Numbered from the stretch's first letter, positions 53,055-62,475 are shown. The stretch: 64,000 bases of DNA from Microvirga brassicacearum (GCF_008757455.1 NZ_VCMV01000001.1:1-64000), one strand, 5' to 3'. Numbers and translations: made by a program. Notes: a model not told the origin generated them from the letters alone.

Positions 53055-54887
53055 GTGAGCGAAGCGGGCGCGATCGTTGCAAGACGCCGGCTGTTCGCCC
53101 GGTTCTGGAAAGCCGCATCAGGGTTTTGGACCGGTGTGCGTCGGCGCGAGGCGTGGTTTCTCTCGCTCTCGCTGCTCGCGATCATTCTTGGTCAGTTGTT
53201 CGTCCAATACCGGCTGAACGTGTGGAACCGCGAGATCTTCGACGCGCTCGAAACGCGCGACATCTCGCTGGTCGGACACCTCGCGCTTCTCTTCGTGCCG
53301 CTTGCCCTTGCGGCGGTCGCGTTCAACGTCGCCTCTGTATGGGGGCGCTTGACGACGCAGCGTGCCTGGCGCGCCTGGCTGACCGATTATCAAATCGATC
53401 GTTGGCTCAAGAACGGCCGCTACTATCAGCTCAACCTCGTCAAAGGCCAGCACGAGAACCCGGAATTCAGGATCGCCGACGACACCCGCATCGCCACGGA
53501 GTCGCCGGTGGATTTCGCGTTCGGGGTCACGACGGCGGTTCTGACCGCCGTCACGTTCATCAGTGTCCTTTGGGCGGTCGGCGGGTCGATCTCGTTCCAA
53601 TGGGGCGGCCGGACCATTGAGGTACCGGGCTATCTCGTCTTCGTCGCGGTGATCTATTCGATCATCACCACCACGGCGATGCTGTTCATTGGCCGCCGGT
53701 TCGTCCAGGTGGCGGAAGACAAGAACCAGGCCGAGGCGGAATTTCGCTATGCGGCAACGCGGCTGCGCGAGAACGGCGAGAGCATCGCGCTGCTCGGGGG
53801 CGAGCCGGAAGAGCGCAACGGGCTCAGCGTGGCGTTGGGAAATGTCATCGGCCGGTGGCGCGAACTGTGCGGGCAATATCTGCGCACCACTGTCGTATCG
53901 TACGGAAACTTCGTTCTCGCGCCGGTCATCCCGATCATTCTGTGCTCGCCAAAATTTCTCGCCGGCACGATGTCGCTCGGCGAAGTGATGCAGGCGGCGA
54001 CGGCTTTCGTCACGGTCCAGGTATCGTTCAACTGGCTCGTCGAAAACTACCCCAGGCTTGCCGACTGGACGGCCTCCGCAAACCGCGTCGCGGGGCTCAT
54101 CGTGTCGCTGGATCGCCTTGAGCGGGCCGAGCAGCCGGGAGCGGGTCATATCGTCCGTTCGGAGCAGGGCGAAAAGGTCGCGCTCGAATTGCGGGGCTTG
54201 TCGGTCAATCTCGATGACGGCACCGCCGTGGTGGGCGAAACGCAGGTGCAGATCGACCGCGGCGAGCGGGTGCTGGTGGTCGGTGAATCGGGGGCCGGAA
54301 AGAGCACGCTGATCCGCGCCATCGCCGGCCTCTGGCCGTGGGGGGAGGGCGAAATTCTCATCAAGAAGGGTGCCAAGCTGTTCTTCATGCCGCAACGACC
54401 CTACGTGCCGATCGGTACGCTCAAACACGCGGTGGCCTATCCGGACCCAACCGACAGCCTTGACGACGAGGATGTGAAGCAGGCGCTCCGCGATGCCGAG
54501 TTGGTGCATCTCGTGGACCGCATTCACGAGGAAGCGCCGTGGGAGCGAACCTTGTCCGGGGGCGAGCAGCAGCGCCTGACTTTCGCGCAACTTTTTATCC
54601 AGGCGCCCGACATCATCGTGATGGACGAGGCAACCTCCGCGCTCGACGGTGACGCGCAGGAGATCTTGATGGAGCGGATCGCGCAGCGTTTGCCCGATGC
54701 CGCCATGATCAGCGTGGGGCACCGCCCGGAACTGGAAGCTTTTCACAACCGCCGTCTGGTGCTCGCCCGGCGCAAGGACGGAGCGCGGCTGGTTGCTGAC
54801 GAGGTTCTGACACCCGCGACATTCGCCCTGCGCCGCGCGTTCTCGCTGATCTTTCGCAAGCGACCGGTCTCCGGCGCCAGCAGCTAG
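53055..54887 (+). CDS. ABC transporter with fused permease and ATPase (SbmA/BacA- or YddA-like)
   Basis: A 610-residue half-transporter of the ABC_membrane_2 type. The permease has REAWFLSLSLLAIILGQLFVQYRLNVWNREIF and DWTASANRVAGLI, and the ATPase has Walker A VVGESGAGKSTLIRAIAGL, GEGEILI, FFMPQRPYVPIGTL, signature TLSGGEQQRLTFAQ and Walker B IIVMDEATSALDG. GTG 53055 with GGAG upstream is preferred over TTG 53028. Relatives take up peptides or coenzymes (B12-type). The substrate is unknown. It follows a stress-regulated gene closely and may share its promoter. Confidence 0.88.
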   Translation: MSEAGAIVARRRLFARFWKAASGFWTGVRRREAWFLSLSLLAIILGQLFVQYRLNVWNREIFDALETRDISLVGHLALLFVPLALAAVAFNVASVWGRLTTQRAWRAWLTDYQIDRWLKNGRYYQLNLVKGQHENPEFRIADDTRIATESPVDFAFGVTTAVLTAVTFISVLWAVGGSISFQWGGRTIEVPGYLVFVAVIYSIITTTAMLFIGRRFVQVAEDKNQAEAEFRYAATRLRENGESIALLGGEPEERNGLSVALGNVIGRWRELCGQYLRTTVVSYGNFVLAPVIPIILCSPKFLAGTMSLGEVMQAATAFVTVQVSFNWLVENYPRLADWTASANRVAGLIVSLDRLERAEQPGAGHIVRSEQGEKVALELRGLSVNLDDGTAVVGETQVQIDRGERVLVVGESGAGKSTLIRAIAGLWPWGEGEILIKKGAKLFFMPQRPYVPIGTLKHAVAYPDPTDSLDDEDVKQALRDAELVHLVDRIHEEAPWERTLSGGEQQRLTFAQLFIQAPDIIVMDEATSALDGDAQEILMERIAQRLPDAAMISVGHRPELEAFHNRRLVLARRKDGARLVADEVLTPATFALRRAFSLIFRKRPVSGASS

Positions 54888-54902
54888 ACGCCGTGTTCAA
54901 GC

Positions 54903-54927
54903 GGAACCGCCACCGAGAGCATTCGTT
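54903..54927 (+). promoter_or_regulatory. EcfG-type promoter (distal, PRC-barrel leader)
   Basis: GGAAC at 54903, a 16-base spacer, CGTT at 54924. It is 16 bp downstream of the ABC transporter stop codon and 224 bp upstream of the PRC-barrel gene. Confidence 0.75.
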
Positions 54928-55064
54928 GTCTTACAGCGGCGCTGATGCCTGTGGTGAGGCGTTGCGGCCTAGCAGTGAGCACACTCCGTTCGAGCTGCTC
55001 AAAGATGTTGCGGCGTCGTACCAGGAAGTCGTTCGTGTGCGTGGCGATTATTGCTGGTCATTGC

Positions 55065-55089
55065 GGAACGATCGCAAGCATTCACCGTT
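55065..55089 (+). promoter_or_regulatory. EcfG-type promoter for the PRC-barrel gene (proximal)
   Basis: GGAAC at 55065, a 16-base spacer, CGTT at 55086. It is 62 bp before ATG 55151 with an AAGGAG Shine-Dalgarno. Confidence 0.85.
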
Positions 55090-55150
55090 GTGACAGCAAG
55101 TGCAACTGCACTGTAGGGAACCACTTAGTTTATCCAGAAGGAGTTCACAA

Positions 55151-55843
55151 ATGCTCAAGACGCATATGGCAGCCTGTCTCGTCGCGACAATGTTTGCCGC
55201 GCCGGCTTTTGCCCAAGCCCCGGCTACTCCGGCGAGCCCGTCAGGCACTTCGAACCCTTCGACCACTGCGCCTGGCGCGATGCCGAGCACCACGATGCCC
55301 AGCACCTCGACCTCCAGCAGTGCAATGTCGGGCTCGTTCATGACCAAGATCGAACCCAGCCAGATGCTGGCGTCCGAGCTGATCGGCACCAAGGTCATCA
55401 GCGCCAACAATGAATCCATCGGCGATATCAACGACGTGATCGTTGACCGTAACGGTCAAGCCCTCGCGGCCGTGGTTGGCGTCGGCGGCTTCTTGGGAAT
55501 TGGCGAGAAAGATGTCGCAGTCCCGTTCAAGTCGCTGGAATTCGCGACTCGCGAGCAGGTCAGCGCCATGAACGCCGCTAAGAATGTCACATCGACAGGT
55601 TCGACGGCCACCACGGGTACAACGGCGACCGCTCCGGCCACGACTGGCACCGCCCCGGCCACCACCGGCACCACGGCAGCCGCGGATACCGGCGAACCGG
55701 ATCGCGTCATTCTGCGGATGACGAAGGCCGAGTTGCAGGCGGCACCTGCCTTCGATACCGATCGCGACGCATCCACGACCGGATCGACGACCGGCACCAC
55801 GACGGCGCCGAAGGCTCCGGCGGCCCCGGCTCAGAAGCCCTAA
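55151..55843 (+). CDS. Exported PRC-barrel domain protein
   Basis: A 230-residue protein. A signal peptide (MLKTHMAACLVATMFAAPAFA) is followed by a Ser/Thr/Pro-rich linker, a PRC-barrel domain (QMLASELIGTKVISANNESI, GDINDVIVDRNGQALAAVVG, VGGFLGIGEKDVAVPFKSLE) at residues ~75-135, and a low-complexity Thr/Ala/Gly-rich tail. PRC-barrel proteins of this exported type are common stress regulon members in rhizobia and relatives. Two EcfG promoters precede it. Confidence 0.9.
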   Translation: MLKTHMAACLVATMFAAPAFAQAPATPASPSGTSNPSTTAPGAMPSTTMPSTSTSSSAMSGSFMTKIEPSQMLASELIGTKVISANNESIGDINDVIVDRNGQALAAVVGVGGFLGIGEKDVAVPFKSLEFATREQVSAMNAAKNVTSTGSTATTGTTATAPATTGTAPATTGTTAAADTGEPDRVILRMTKAELQAAPAFDTDRDASTTGSTTGTTTAPKAPAAPAQKP

Positions 55844-55867
55844 TCGGCCCTGATTCCTTGATCAAGG

Positions 55868-55899
55868 AGCGTGCGGGACCCTTGTTCCGCACGCTTTTT
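55868..55899 (+). terminator. Rho-independent terminator
   Basis: GCGTGCGG and CCGCACGC stem with a 10-base loop, followed by T5, after the PRC-barrel gene. Confidence 0.85.
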
Positions 55900-55924
55900 C
55901 TTGGCTGCGCGCTTTGCCGCACCC

Positions 55925-55949
55925 GGAACCGGATTCTCTGCGGTTCGTT
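55925..55949 (+). promoter_or_regulatory. EcfG-type promoter for the 78-aa gene
   Basis: GGAAC at 55925, a 16-base spacer, CGTT at 55946, 40 bp before the GTG start at 55989. Confidence 0.75.
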
Positions 55950-55988
55950 CCTCAGACACAGGTGATCGCCTGTCCCAGGGAGGTAATT

Positions 55989-56225
55989 GTGACGGCTGCG
56001 AATGAAATTGAAGCCTTTCTCTGCCAGGAGGAGTTGCCCGACGAGTTTTGTCGGCTTGCTTCCAGTTCGCCACCGAGTGACTATGCGTCAGTGCTGTCGC
56101 TGTTTAGCGGATTGGTGCCGACGAAAGATGAAGACGGCGTGATGTGCCCGTTGATGCTTCGTCGTCACTTGGTCGTTCCGGCTTTCGCCACCACATCGGG
56201 CGGGGGGCCATGTTCAAATTCTTAG
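55989..56225 (+). CDS. Hypothetical protein in the stress regulon
   Basis: A 78-residue protein beginning at GTG 55989 (MTAANEIEAFLCQEELPDEF), with AGGGAGG upstream. No signal peptide or membrane segment and no family recognised. The support is the promoter and RBS geometry. It ends 20 bp before the next gene on the same strand. Confidence 0.6.
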   Translation: MTAANEIEAFLCQEELPDEFCRLASSSPPSDYASVLSLFSGLVPTKDEDGVMCPLMLRRHLVVPAFATTSGGGPCSNS

Positions 56226-56245
56226 CTGCGGGATAATCGAGGATC

Positions 56246-56791
56246 ATGGCTGGAGACGAGTTCCAGAACGAGGACGACGTCGTCTCGGTGCTGCTTCACC
56301 CGTCGGTCGTTCCTGTCCTGGATCTGTTCCGCTCCACGAGCGAACTTGAGCCGGCGCATGATCTTGCCGCCCTGGCGCAAGCTGAGCGGGAACTCAACAG
56401 GTGGACATCGTCCGCGCTTGCCCGAGCGATCGTCTCCGACGCCACCCTCCTGGCATTCTCCGTCGCCCGAGAGCGGCCCCAGCCTTTCACCTACCAAGCC
56501 CCCGGTTCGCGCCGCATGTCTGCTGACGAGCGAAACCTGATTGCGCTGGTCGGTGCCGCCCGGGTCTGGGGACGGAGAACGGCGATCGAGGAAGCGGCCA
56601 CCGCGCTCGGCATTCCGACTGAAGGGTCGTCTATTCCGGCTGCAGAACGTCTTTTGTCGCGGATAGCACAGGCCGGTCTCCCATGGCCCGCCTTCGATCT
56701 GGTTGGCGGCTCTGCTTCCACGCCCCACGGCGGCGATCAGCCGATGCTGCTCGCCTCGGCGGATGACGCGGCTTTCCGGTTCAAAACTTAA
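56246..56791 (+). CDS. Hypothetical soluble protein
   Basis: A 181-residue protein rich in Ala/Leu/Arg, predicted soluble, with no recognised family. It has GAGG before ATG 56246. It could form an operon with the 78-residue gene 20 bp upstream. I see no motif that suggests a function. Confidence 0.62.
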   Translation: MAGDEFQNEDDVVSVLLHPSVVPVLDLFRSTSELEPAHDLAALAQAERELNRWTSSALARAIVSDATLLAFSVARERPQPFTYQAPGSRRMSADERNLIALVGAARVWGRRTAIEEAATALGIPTEGSSIPAAERLLSRIAQAGLPWPAFDLVGGSASTPHGGDQPMLLASADDAAFRFKT

Positions 56792-56801
56792 AGCCTGCGG
56801 A

Positions 56802-56830
56802 CAAAAATAAAGGGGCCGTCCAGCGGCCCC
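56802..56830 (-). terminator. Terminator for the KGG gene
   Basis: On the minus strand GGGGCCG and CGGCCCC form a stem followed by TTTATTTTTG. It lies just after the stop codon of the KGG protein and can also act in the other direction for the 181-residue gene. Confidence 0.75.
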
Positions 56831-56851
56831 CTTAGCGTTTGTTGGTTGGGG

Positions 56852-57046
56852 CTAGTCCTGAGAAGGGCGATTCGTACCGGACGCTTGTCCGCCCTTCCGT
56901 CCGGCCTCGGAGGCCAATTCGCGGTCTTGAGAGAACGACCGCTTCTCCGCCGGAACGCTCTTGCCGCCCTTGCTTGCGATCTCGCGTTGACGATCGCCAT
57001 CCATCGACGCGAAGCCCCGCTTCGAAGTCGAACTTCCTGTCGCCAT
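56852..57046 (-). CDS. KGG-motif stress protein (YciG/con-10-like)
   Basis: A 64-residue hydrophilic protein with two KGG-type repeats: RGFASMDGDRQREIASKGGK and RELASEAGRKGGQA. Such proteins are abundant under stress in enterics, rhizobia and spore-forming fungi (con-10). AGGAGG lies before ATG 57046 and an EcfG-type promoter 35-59 bp upstream. Confidence 0.92.
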   Translation of the reverse strand: MATGSSTSKRGFASMDGDRQREIASKGGKSVPAEKRSFSQDRELASEAGRKGGQASGTNRPSQD

Positions 57047-57080
57047 CTCAAAGCCTCCTGGAGGTTAGGTCTCCCTTGAA

Positions 57081-57105
57081 AACAGCCTGATGTTGCTATG
57101 GTTCC
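57081..57105 (-). promoter_or_regulatory. EcfG-type promoter for the KGG gene
   Basis: On the minus strand GGAAC (57105-57101), 17 bases, then GTTTT (from 57083). The first -10 base is T instead of C, as with the phyR promoter. Confidence 0.72.
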
Positions 57106-57292
57106 GTAGGAGCGTGGATAACCTTTGCAAGGAATCGCAGCGCGTATTTGGGAAACGGACAAAGGCGGCCCAATAGGAAAAATAGCGTCTGGGCGAACGG
57201 CAAGATCTGCGCTTGGCCACCGCGAGACGCCTATCGTCCGGTCCGAAAGCGGGTAATCTTGAAAGCGCACGATCACCGAAAAGAGACGCCAC

Positions 57293-57715
57293 ATGCCGTA
57301 TGACGACAATAATATTTTCGCCAAAATTCTGAGAGGGGAAATCCCCTGTCAGAAAGTCTACGAAACAGACGACGCGCTCGCTTTCATGGACATCATGCCC
57401 CGAGGCGAGGGCCATGTTCTCGTCATCCCGAAAGCCAAGGTCAGGAACATCCTGGACGTGGACGCCGACGTGCTTTCAGACCTGATCAAGACGGTTCAAA
57501 CCGTCTCGAAGGCAGCCAAGCAGGCGTTCGGTGCGGACGGCCTGACCATCCAGCAATTCAACGAGAGCGCAGGCGGGCAGGTGGTGTTTCACCTGCATTT
57601 CCACATCCTTCCGCGCTGGGAGGGGGTTCCGCTCAAGCCGCATACGGGCGAGATGGAAAAACCCGAGATCCTGTCGGCAAATGCGGAGAAGTTGCGGCGC
57701 GTCCTCGACCAGTGA
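57293..57715 (+). CDS. HIT family protein (histidine triad hydrolase)
   Basis: A 140-residue HIT protein: NIFAKILRGEIPCQKVYETDDALAF at the start, VLVIPKAKVRNIL, and the histidine triad HLHFHILPRW near residue 98. HIT proteins hydrolyse AMP-lysine or AMP-linked substrates. Starts at ATG 57293. Confidence 0.94.
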   Translation: MPYDDNNIFAKILRGEIPCQKVYETDDALAFMDIMPRGEGHVLVIPKAKVRNILDVDADVLSDLIKTVQTVSKAAKQAFGADGLTIQQFNESAGGQVVFHLHFHILPRWEGVPLKPHTGEMEKPEILSANAEKLRRVLDQ

Positions 57716-57769
57716 GAGCGAGTTCGGCGGGCGAGCCCATGCGCGGGACGATCAGCCAAGCTTGAGGCC

Positions 57770-59254
57770 TCACGCCCAATCCACCGCCCGTCCAACGGCT
57801 TTTGCCCAGCCTGCATTGAGGCGGCGTCTTTCGTTCTCCGGCATGACCGGCTGCCAGCGCTTGTCGGCGGCCCAGTTGCCCACGAGGTCGTCCGTCCCAC
57901 CCCAAATTCCCGTCGCAAGCCCGGCCGCATAGGCTGCACCCAGCGCCGTCGTCTCGATCACCTTGGGCCGCACCACCGGGACATCGAGAATGTCGGCCTG
58001 GAACTGCATCAGGAGTTCGTTCACCACCATGCCGCCGTCGGTGCGGAGTTCCTTGACGGCGATTCCCGTATCCTGCGTCATGGCTTGAAGCACCTCCATG
58101 GTCTGGAAGGCCGTGGCCTCGATCGCCGCGCGGGCGATGTGCCCCTTGTTCGCGAACCGGGTCAGCCCGCCGATGAGGCCGCGCGCGCCGGCGTTCCAAT
58201 GGGGGGCGTAGAGGCCCGAGAAGGCGGGGACGATCGTCACGCCGCCATTATCCGGCACGCTGCGCGCCAGCGGCTCGATGTCGGTGCTCTGCTCGATCAG
58301 GCCGAGATTGTCCCGCAGCCATTGCACCAGCGCCCCGGCGATCGCGATCGAGCCTTCGAGCGCGTAGACGGTCTTGGCCTCGCCGAACCGGTAGCCGACG
58401 GTGGTAAGCAGGCCGTGTTTCGACGCATAAGGTGTCTCGCCGGTGTTCATCAGCATGAAGCAACCGGTGCCGTAGGTGTTCTTCACCTCGCCCTGTTCGA
58501 AGCAGGCTTGGCCCACCAATGCGGCTTGCTGATCGCCGAGAATCCCCGCGATGGGAACGCCCGCGAGAAGCCCCACGGCCTCGCCATAGAGGTCGCTCGA
58601 CGACACGATCGTCGGCAGGCAGGCATCGGGGATGTCGAACAGCGCCAGGATGTCGTCATCCCATCGCAGCGTCCTGATATCCATCAACTGCGTGCGGCTG
58701 GCATTCGTCACGTCGGTGATGTGGCATTGGCCGCCCGTCAGGTTCCAGACCAGCCAGGTATCGATGGTGCCGAACAGGACGTCGCCCGCGGCAGCTCTCT
58801 CCCGCGCGCCCGGAACGTTGTCCAAAAGCCAGCGCAGCTTCAATCCCGAGAAATAGCTGGTGAGCGGCAGGCCCGTCTTGCTGCGCAGCCTGTCGTGCCC
58901 TCCATCGCGGGCATATTCGGCGACGATGGAATCCACCCGCGTGTCTTGCCAGACAAGGGCGTTGTGCAGCGGCGTGCCGGTGTGCCTGTCCCAGATCAGC
59001 GTGGTCTCGCGCTGATTGGTGATTCCGATGGCTGCAAGATCCCGCGGACCAAGTCCCTTTCGGGCCAGCGCCTCGGCGATCACACTTTCGGTGTTGCGCC
59101 AGATCTCGATCGGATCATGTTCCACATAGCCCGGCTTGCGGTAGATCTGCTGATGCTCTTTCTGCGCCACGGAGACGATCGATCCCGCCTGATCGAACAC
59201 GATGAAGCGTGAGCTGGTGGTGCCCTGGTCGATCGCCCCGACATATTTGGCCAT
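57770..59254 (-). CDS. glpK: Glycerol kinase
   Basis: A 494-residue FGGY kinase: [75 protein letters not shown] and the C-terminal [19 protein letters not shown]. It phosphorylates glycerol to glycerol-3-phosphate with ATP. GGGGGAGC precedes ATG 59254. It is 50 bp downstream of glpD, forming a leftward glp operon. Confidence 0.96.
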   Translation of the reverse strand: MAKYVGAIDQGTTSSRFIVFDQAGSIVSVAQKEHQQIYRKPGYVEHDPIEIWRNTESVIAEALARKGLGPRDLAAIGITNQRETTLIWDRHTGTPLHNALVWQDTRVDSIVAEYARDGGHDRLRSKTGLPLTSYFSGLKLRWLLDNVPGARERAAAGDVLFGTIDTWLVWNLTGGQCHITDVTNASRTQLMDIRTLRWDDDILALFDIPDACLPTIVSSSDLYGEAVGLLAGVPIAGILGDQQAALVGQACFEQGEVKNTYGTGCFMLMNTGETPYASKHGLLTTVGYRFGEAKTVYALEGSIAIAGALVQWLRDNLGLIEQSTDIEPLARSVPDNGGVTIVPAFSGLYAPHWNAGARGLIGGLTRFANKGHIARAAIEATAFQTMEVLQAMTQDTGIAVKELRTDGGMVVNELLMQFQADILDVPVVRPKVIETTALGAAYAAGLATGIWGGTDDLVGNWAADKRWQPVMPENERRRLNAGWAKAVGRAVDWA

Positions 59255-59304
59255 GAAAAAGCTCCCCCGCGTTTCTCTTCGTTAAGGACGTTGCAGCGCG
59301 CGGC

Positions 59305-60825
59305 TTATTGTGCGGCAAACTGGGCGACGTCCCGCGTCGACAGGTAGGCGTCGATCCTCGCCGCCGCATCGGCCGGCACATGGAGACCGAGCTTGGAGCG
59401 CCGCCAGAGGATATCCTCAGCGGTGCGCGCCCATTCGCGGCGCACGAGATAATCAACCTCGGCCGCCGTGAGACCGGCACCGAAATCCTCGCCGAGATCC
59501 GCCATCGAATTCGCGCCGCTGAGCAACTCGGCGATGCGGGTGCCGTAGGCGCGCGACAGGCGAAAGGCGAGCGCATCGTCGAGGAAGGGAAAGCGTGATT
59601 TGACGCTCGCGAAGAAGCGCTCGAAATCCGCATCCGGCATATCGCCGCCGGGAAGTTTAGCCGTTTCGGTCCAGGCCGGTTTCATGTCGGGGAAGAAGCG
59701 CCTCAGGTCTTCGAGGGCGTGTTCGGCAAGCTTGCGGAACGTCGTGATCTTGCCGCCGAAAATCGACAGCACGGGCGCTTGGTCGTGGGGCGCGTCGAGT
59801 TCGAAGACGTAATCGCGCGTGACCGCCGAGGCGTTGCTCGACCCGTCGTCGAACAGCGGACGTACGCCCGAATAGGTCCACACCACGTCGCCGGGTTCGA
59901 TCTCGCGTTTGAAGAAGTGGTTGATCGCGTCGCAGAGATAGCGGATCTCATCGTCGCTGATCACGACCTTCCTGTCGGGCACCGCCTCGACTGGGACATC
60001 GGTGGTGCCGACGAGCGTGAACTTTCCCTGATAGGGGATCGCGAACACGATCCGCTTGTCCTTGTTCTGCAGGATGAATGCCTGATCGCCGTCGAACAGC
60101 TTCGGCACGACGATATGGCTGCCTTTGACCAGGCGCACTTGCTTGTTGGTGTTGAGGCCGAGCTTCGTGTTGAGAACGTCGGCCACGAACGGCCCGCCCG
60201 CATTGACGACGGCGCGGGCGCGGATCTCATAGGTCGTTCCCTTCTGCGTATCCTCGAGGATCGCGAGCCAGGTGTCGCCATCACGGCGCGCCGAGACGAG
60301 CTTGGTGCGAACGCGGATGTCGGCGCCTCTCTCGAAGGCGTCGAGGGCACTCAGCGCCACCATGCGGCTGTCCTCGACCCAGCAATCGGAATAGACGAAA
60401 GCGGTGTCGAAACCCGGCTTGAGAGCCTGTCCGGCCGGATGGCGGGTGAGATGGATCGTCTGTGTCCCCGGCAGCCGTTTGCGCGGCGCCAGATGGTCGT
60501 AGAGGAACAGGCCGAGGCGCACGAACCAGGCCGGGCGAATTCCCTTCTCATGCGGGAGAATGAAGCGCAGCGGCCAGATGATGTGGGGAGCTGCCTCGAG
60601 CAGGCGCTCACGTTCGAAAAGCGCTTCACGCACGAGGCGGAACTCGTAATATTCCAGATATCGCAGGCCGCCGTGGATCAGCTTGGTGCTGGCCGATGAC
60701 GTGTAGCCGGCGAGATCGGCCTGTTCGCACAGAACGACCGAGAGGCCACGACCGACCGCATCGCGCGCGATGCCCGCGCCGTTGATGCCGCCGCCCACGA
60801 TAAGAAGATCGGTTATTGTCGCCAC
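59305..60825 (-). CDS. glpD: Aerobic glycerol-3-phosphate dehydrogenase
   Basis: A 506-residue FAD-dependent membrane-associated enzyme: DLLIVGGGINGAGIARDAVGRGL, SSASTKLIHGGLRYLEYYEF, RARAVVNAGGPFV, TDVPVEAVPDRKVVISDDEI and TYSGVRPLFDDG. It passes electrons from glycerol-3-phosphate to quinone. It starts at GTG 60825. No glpR-type repressor or glpF facilitator is adjacent; the MFS gene upstream is not of the glycerol type. Confidence 0.95.
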   Translation of the reverse strand: MATITDLLIVGGGINGAGIARDAVGRGLSVVLCEQADLAGYTSSASTKLIHGGLRYLEYYEFRLVREALFERERLLEAAPHIIWPLRFILPHEKGIRPAWFVRLGLFLYDHLAPRKRLPGTQTIHLTRHPAGQALKPGFDTAFVYSDCWVEDSRMVALSALDAFERGADIRVRTKLVSARRDGDTWLAILEDTQKGTTYEIRARAVVNAGGPFVADVLNTKLGLNTNKQVRLVKGSHIVVPKLFDGDQAFILQNKDKRIVFAIPYQGKFTLVGTTDVPVEAVPDRKVVISDDEIRYLCDAINHFFKREIEPGDVVWTYSGVRPLFDDGSSNASAVTRDYVFELDAPHDQAPVLSIFGGKITTFRKLAEHALEDLRRFFPDMKPAWTETAKLPGGDMPDADFERFFASVKSRFPFLDDALAFRLSRAYGTRIAELLSGANSMADLGEDFGAGLTAAEVDYLVRREWARTAEDILWRRSKLGLHVPADAAARIDAYLSTRDVAQFAAQ

Positions 60826-60924
60826 GAAACGCGTCTTTCCTCGAAAGCCGGAGGGGTCCGGCGCTCTGCAAAGAATTCCTTTAGCCGTCTAAGGCACCTG
60901 AATTCAAGGCTCGAACCGGCCGCT

Positions 60925-62124
60925 TCACGAGTCCTTTGCCACGACGAGGTTTAGCACAAACGCGATGAAGGAGCCGAGGGCCATCACGAAACAAAGGATC
61001 GTCACCGCCTGATAGCTGCCCCACCAGGCCCAGATCGCCCCGAAAGCAAACGGAGCCGCCGATTGGGCGAGGCGAACCGGCATCGCGATCATGCCCTGGA
61101 TGGCGCCGTAATCCTCGCGGCCGAACAATTCCTGCGGGAGGAGGGCCCGGACGATCGTCAGCATGCCGTTGGACGCGCCGTAGAGGAGTGCAAAAACGAT
61201 CAGTAGCCAGGAACCGGCTGGAATGAAGGGCAGAAGCCCAAAACCAAGCGTGCTCATCGCCATGGTGACGACCCCGATTGCCCGCAGGCTCAGCGCCCGC
61301 TCGCCAAAGCCGGTCGCGAAGCGTGCGGCGACCTGCGCCGGGCCGATCACCGAATACGCAATGACCGCCGATTCGAGGGAGAAACCCCGTTCGGCCAGCA
61401 GCGGTATGAGGTGGATGGGAAGGCCGGTGGAAATAAATCCCTGGAAAACCGACATCGCCACGAAACACCAGAACGAGGGCTTGGAGAGCACGCGCCGCGG
61501 ATCGGACCGGGCAGCCGAGGGCTCCGGCTCGGACCTCCGCGCCGGCCGGGCGGCCGCCTTGGGGATGCTCACCACATGCAATGCGGCGCAGATCACAAGG
61601 TTGAGCGCGGCGAGCAGAAGAAGCGAGCCGCGCCACCCATAGGCCTCTATCAGAACGTGGGTGAGGGGGATGAAGACGGTGCTGGCGAATCCGCCGATCA
61701 GCGTCATCACGGTGATGCCGCGCCGCGCCTGAAACCCCAGCCGCAGGGCCAGGACCGCAAAGCCGGGCTCGTACAGAACAGCGCTCATGGACGCGCCCAA
61801 TCCGATCCAGATCAGCAAAAAGAGCGCGTAATCGCCGACCTGTGACCAGAAGGCGAGGAGGATCGCGGCCAGGACCGAGCCGCCGGTCATCACTGCCCGG
61901 CCGTAGCCCCGGTCGATCAGCCGGCCGACCGGCACGGCGAAGAAAGCCGACGAGACGAGGGCGAGCGAATAGGCGGCGGTCAGGGCCGATTTGGACCAGC
62001 CGAGATCCCGTTCCATCGGTTCGATCAGAAGGGCGAAAGCGTAGAAGAGCGTCCCGTATGAAACCAGCTGGGTGACGGATAGGGCAGCCACAAAACCCCA
62101 TGGCATACGGTCGGGACGAGACAT
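60925..62124 (-). CDS. MFS transporter
   Basis: A 399-residue major facilitator protein with twelve membrane segments. The start (MSRPDRMPWGFVAALSVTQL), the loop VGRLIDRGYGRAVMTGGSVL between helices 2 and 3, and GERALSLRAIGVVTMAMSTL fit the monocarboxylate/oxalate-formate-like branch. Substrate not known. I chose ATG 62124 with GAGG upstream over an in-frame start at 62184. It is upstream of glpD on the same strand, with a 99-bp gap. Confidence 0.88.
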   Translation of the reverse strand: MSRPDRMPWGFVAALSVTQLVSYGTLFYAFALLIEPMERDLGWSKSALTAAYSLALVSSAFFAVPVGRLIDRGYGRAVMTGGSVLAAILLAFWSQVGDYALFLLIWIGLGASMSAVLYEPGFAVLALRLGFQARRGITVMTLIGGFASTVFIPLTHVLIEAYGWRGSLLLLAALNLVICAALHVVSIPKAAARPARRSEPEPSAARSDPRRVLSKPSFWCFVAMSVFQGFISTGLPIHLIPLLAERGFSLESAVIAYSVIGPAQVAARFATGFGERALSLRAIGVVTMAMSTLGFGLLPFIPAGSWLLIVFALLYGASNGMLTIVRALLPQELFGREDYGAIQGMIAMPVRLAQSAAPFAFGAIWAWWGSYQAVTILCFVMALGSFIAFVLNLVVAKDS

Positions 62125-62475
62125 CTGGGCCTGCACCTCGTTCGGCCCCGCGCCGATCGACTCTCCGGAAGATCGTGGCACCAACGGGGGCGGTGGCGGC
62201 CCTTATGTCAGGAGCGGAGCTTGACGAACAGGGCTTTATCCATCATATGCACAGCACGGCGTCAGCGCTCCCATCGGGAGCCGCTTGAGTGGGGCTGCGT
62301 GACGGATATCCGCCTGAAGGTGGAGGCCCGGCCCCTTTCTTCAATCGCTTGACCGCTCGACTGCCCATCACGCGGTGGTCGCCAAGAGCCCGGCAGCGCC
62401 CGTCTTCCAACATGAATTTGGCATGACGAACTTGGCCTTTTTGGCTCACTTTTCTCTGCTCGAAAGACACTCACT
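62125..62475. other. Divergent intergenic region
   Basis: About 350 bp between the MFS gene and the helicase gene. It presumably carries the helicase promoter and a leader, as is common for cold-inducible helicases. I see no clear element. Confidence 0.5.

Larger units (their letters stand above)
54888..55150. other. Leader region with two tandem EcfG promoters
   Basis: About 260 bp upstream of the PRC-barrel gene. It contains two separate EcfG-type promoters (54903 and 55065). I see no convincing small gene between them; a leader or small RNA from the first is possible. Confidence 0.55.

Noticed and set aside
53118..54746. A 542-residue frame antisense to the ABC transporter
   Set aside because: The His/Asp/Arg-rich composition is that of the complement of a GC-rich gene, while the plus strand has all ABC motifs.
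54893..55093. A 66-residue frame after the ABC transporter
   Set aside because: Its start lies upstream of the EcfG promoter and no in-frame ATG follows the expected start point.
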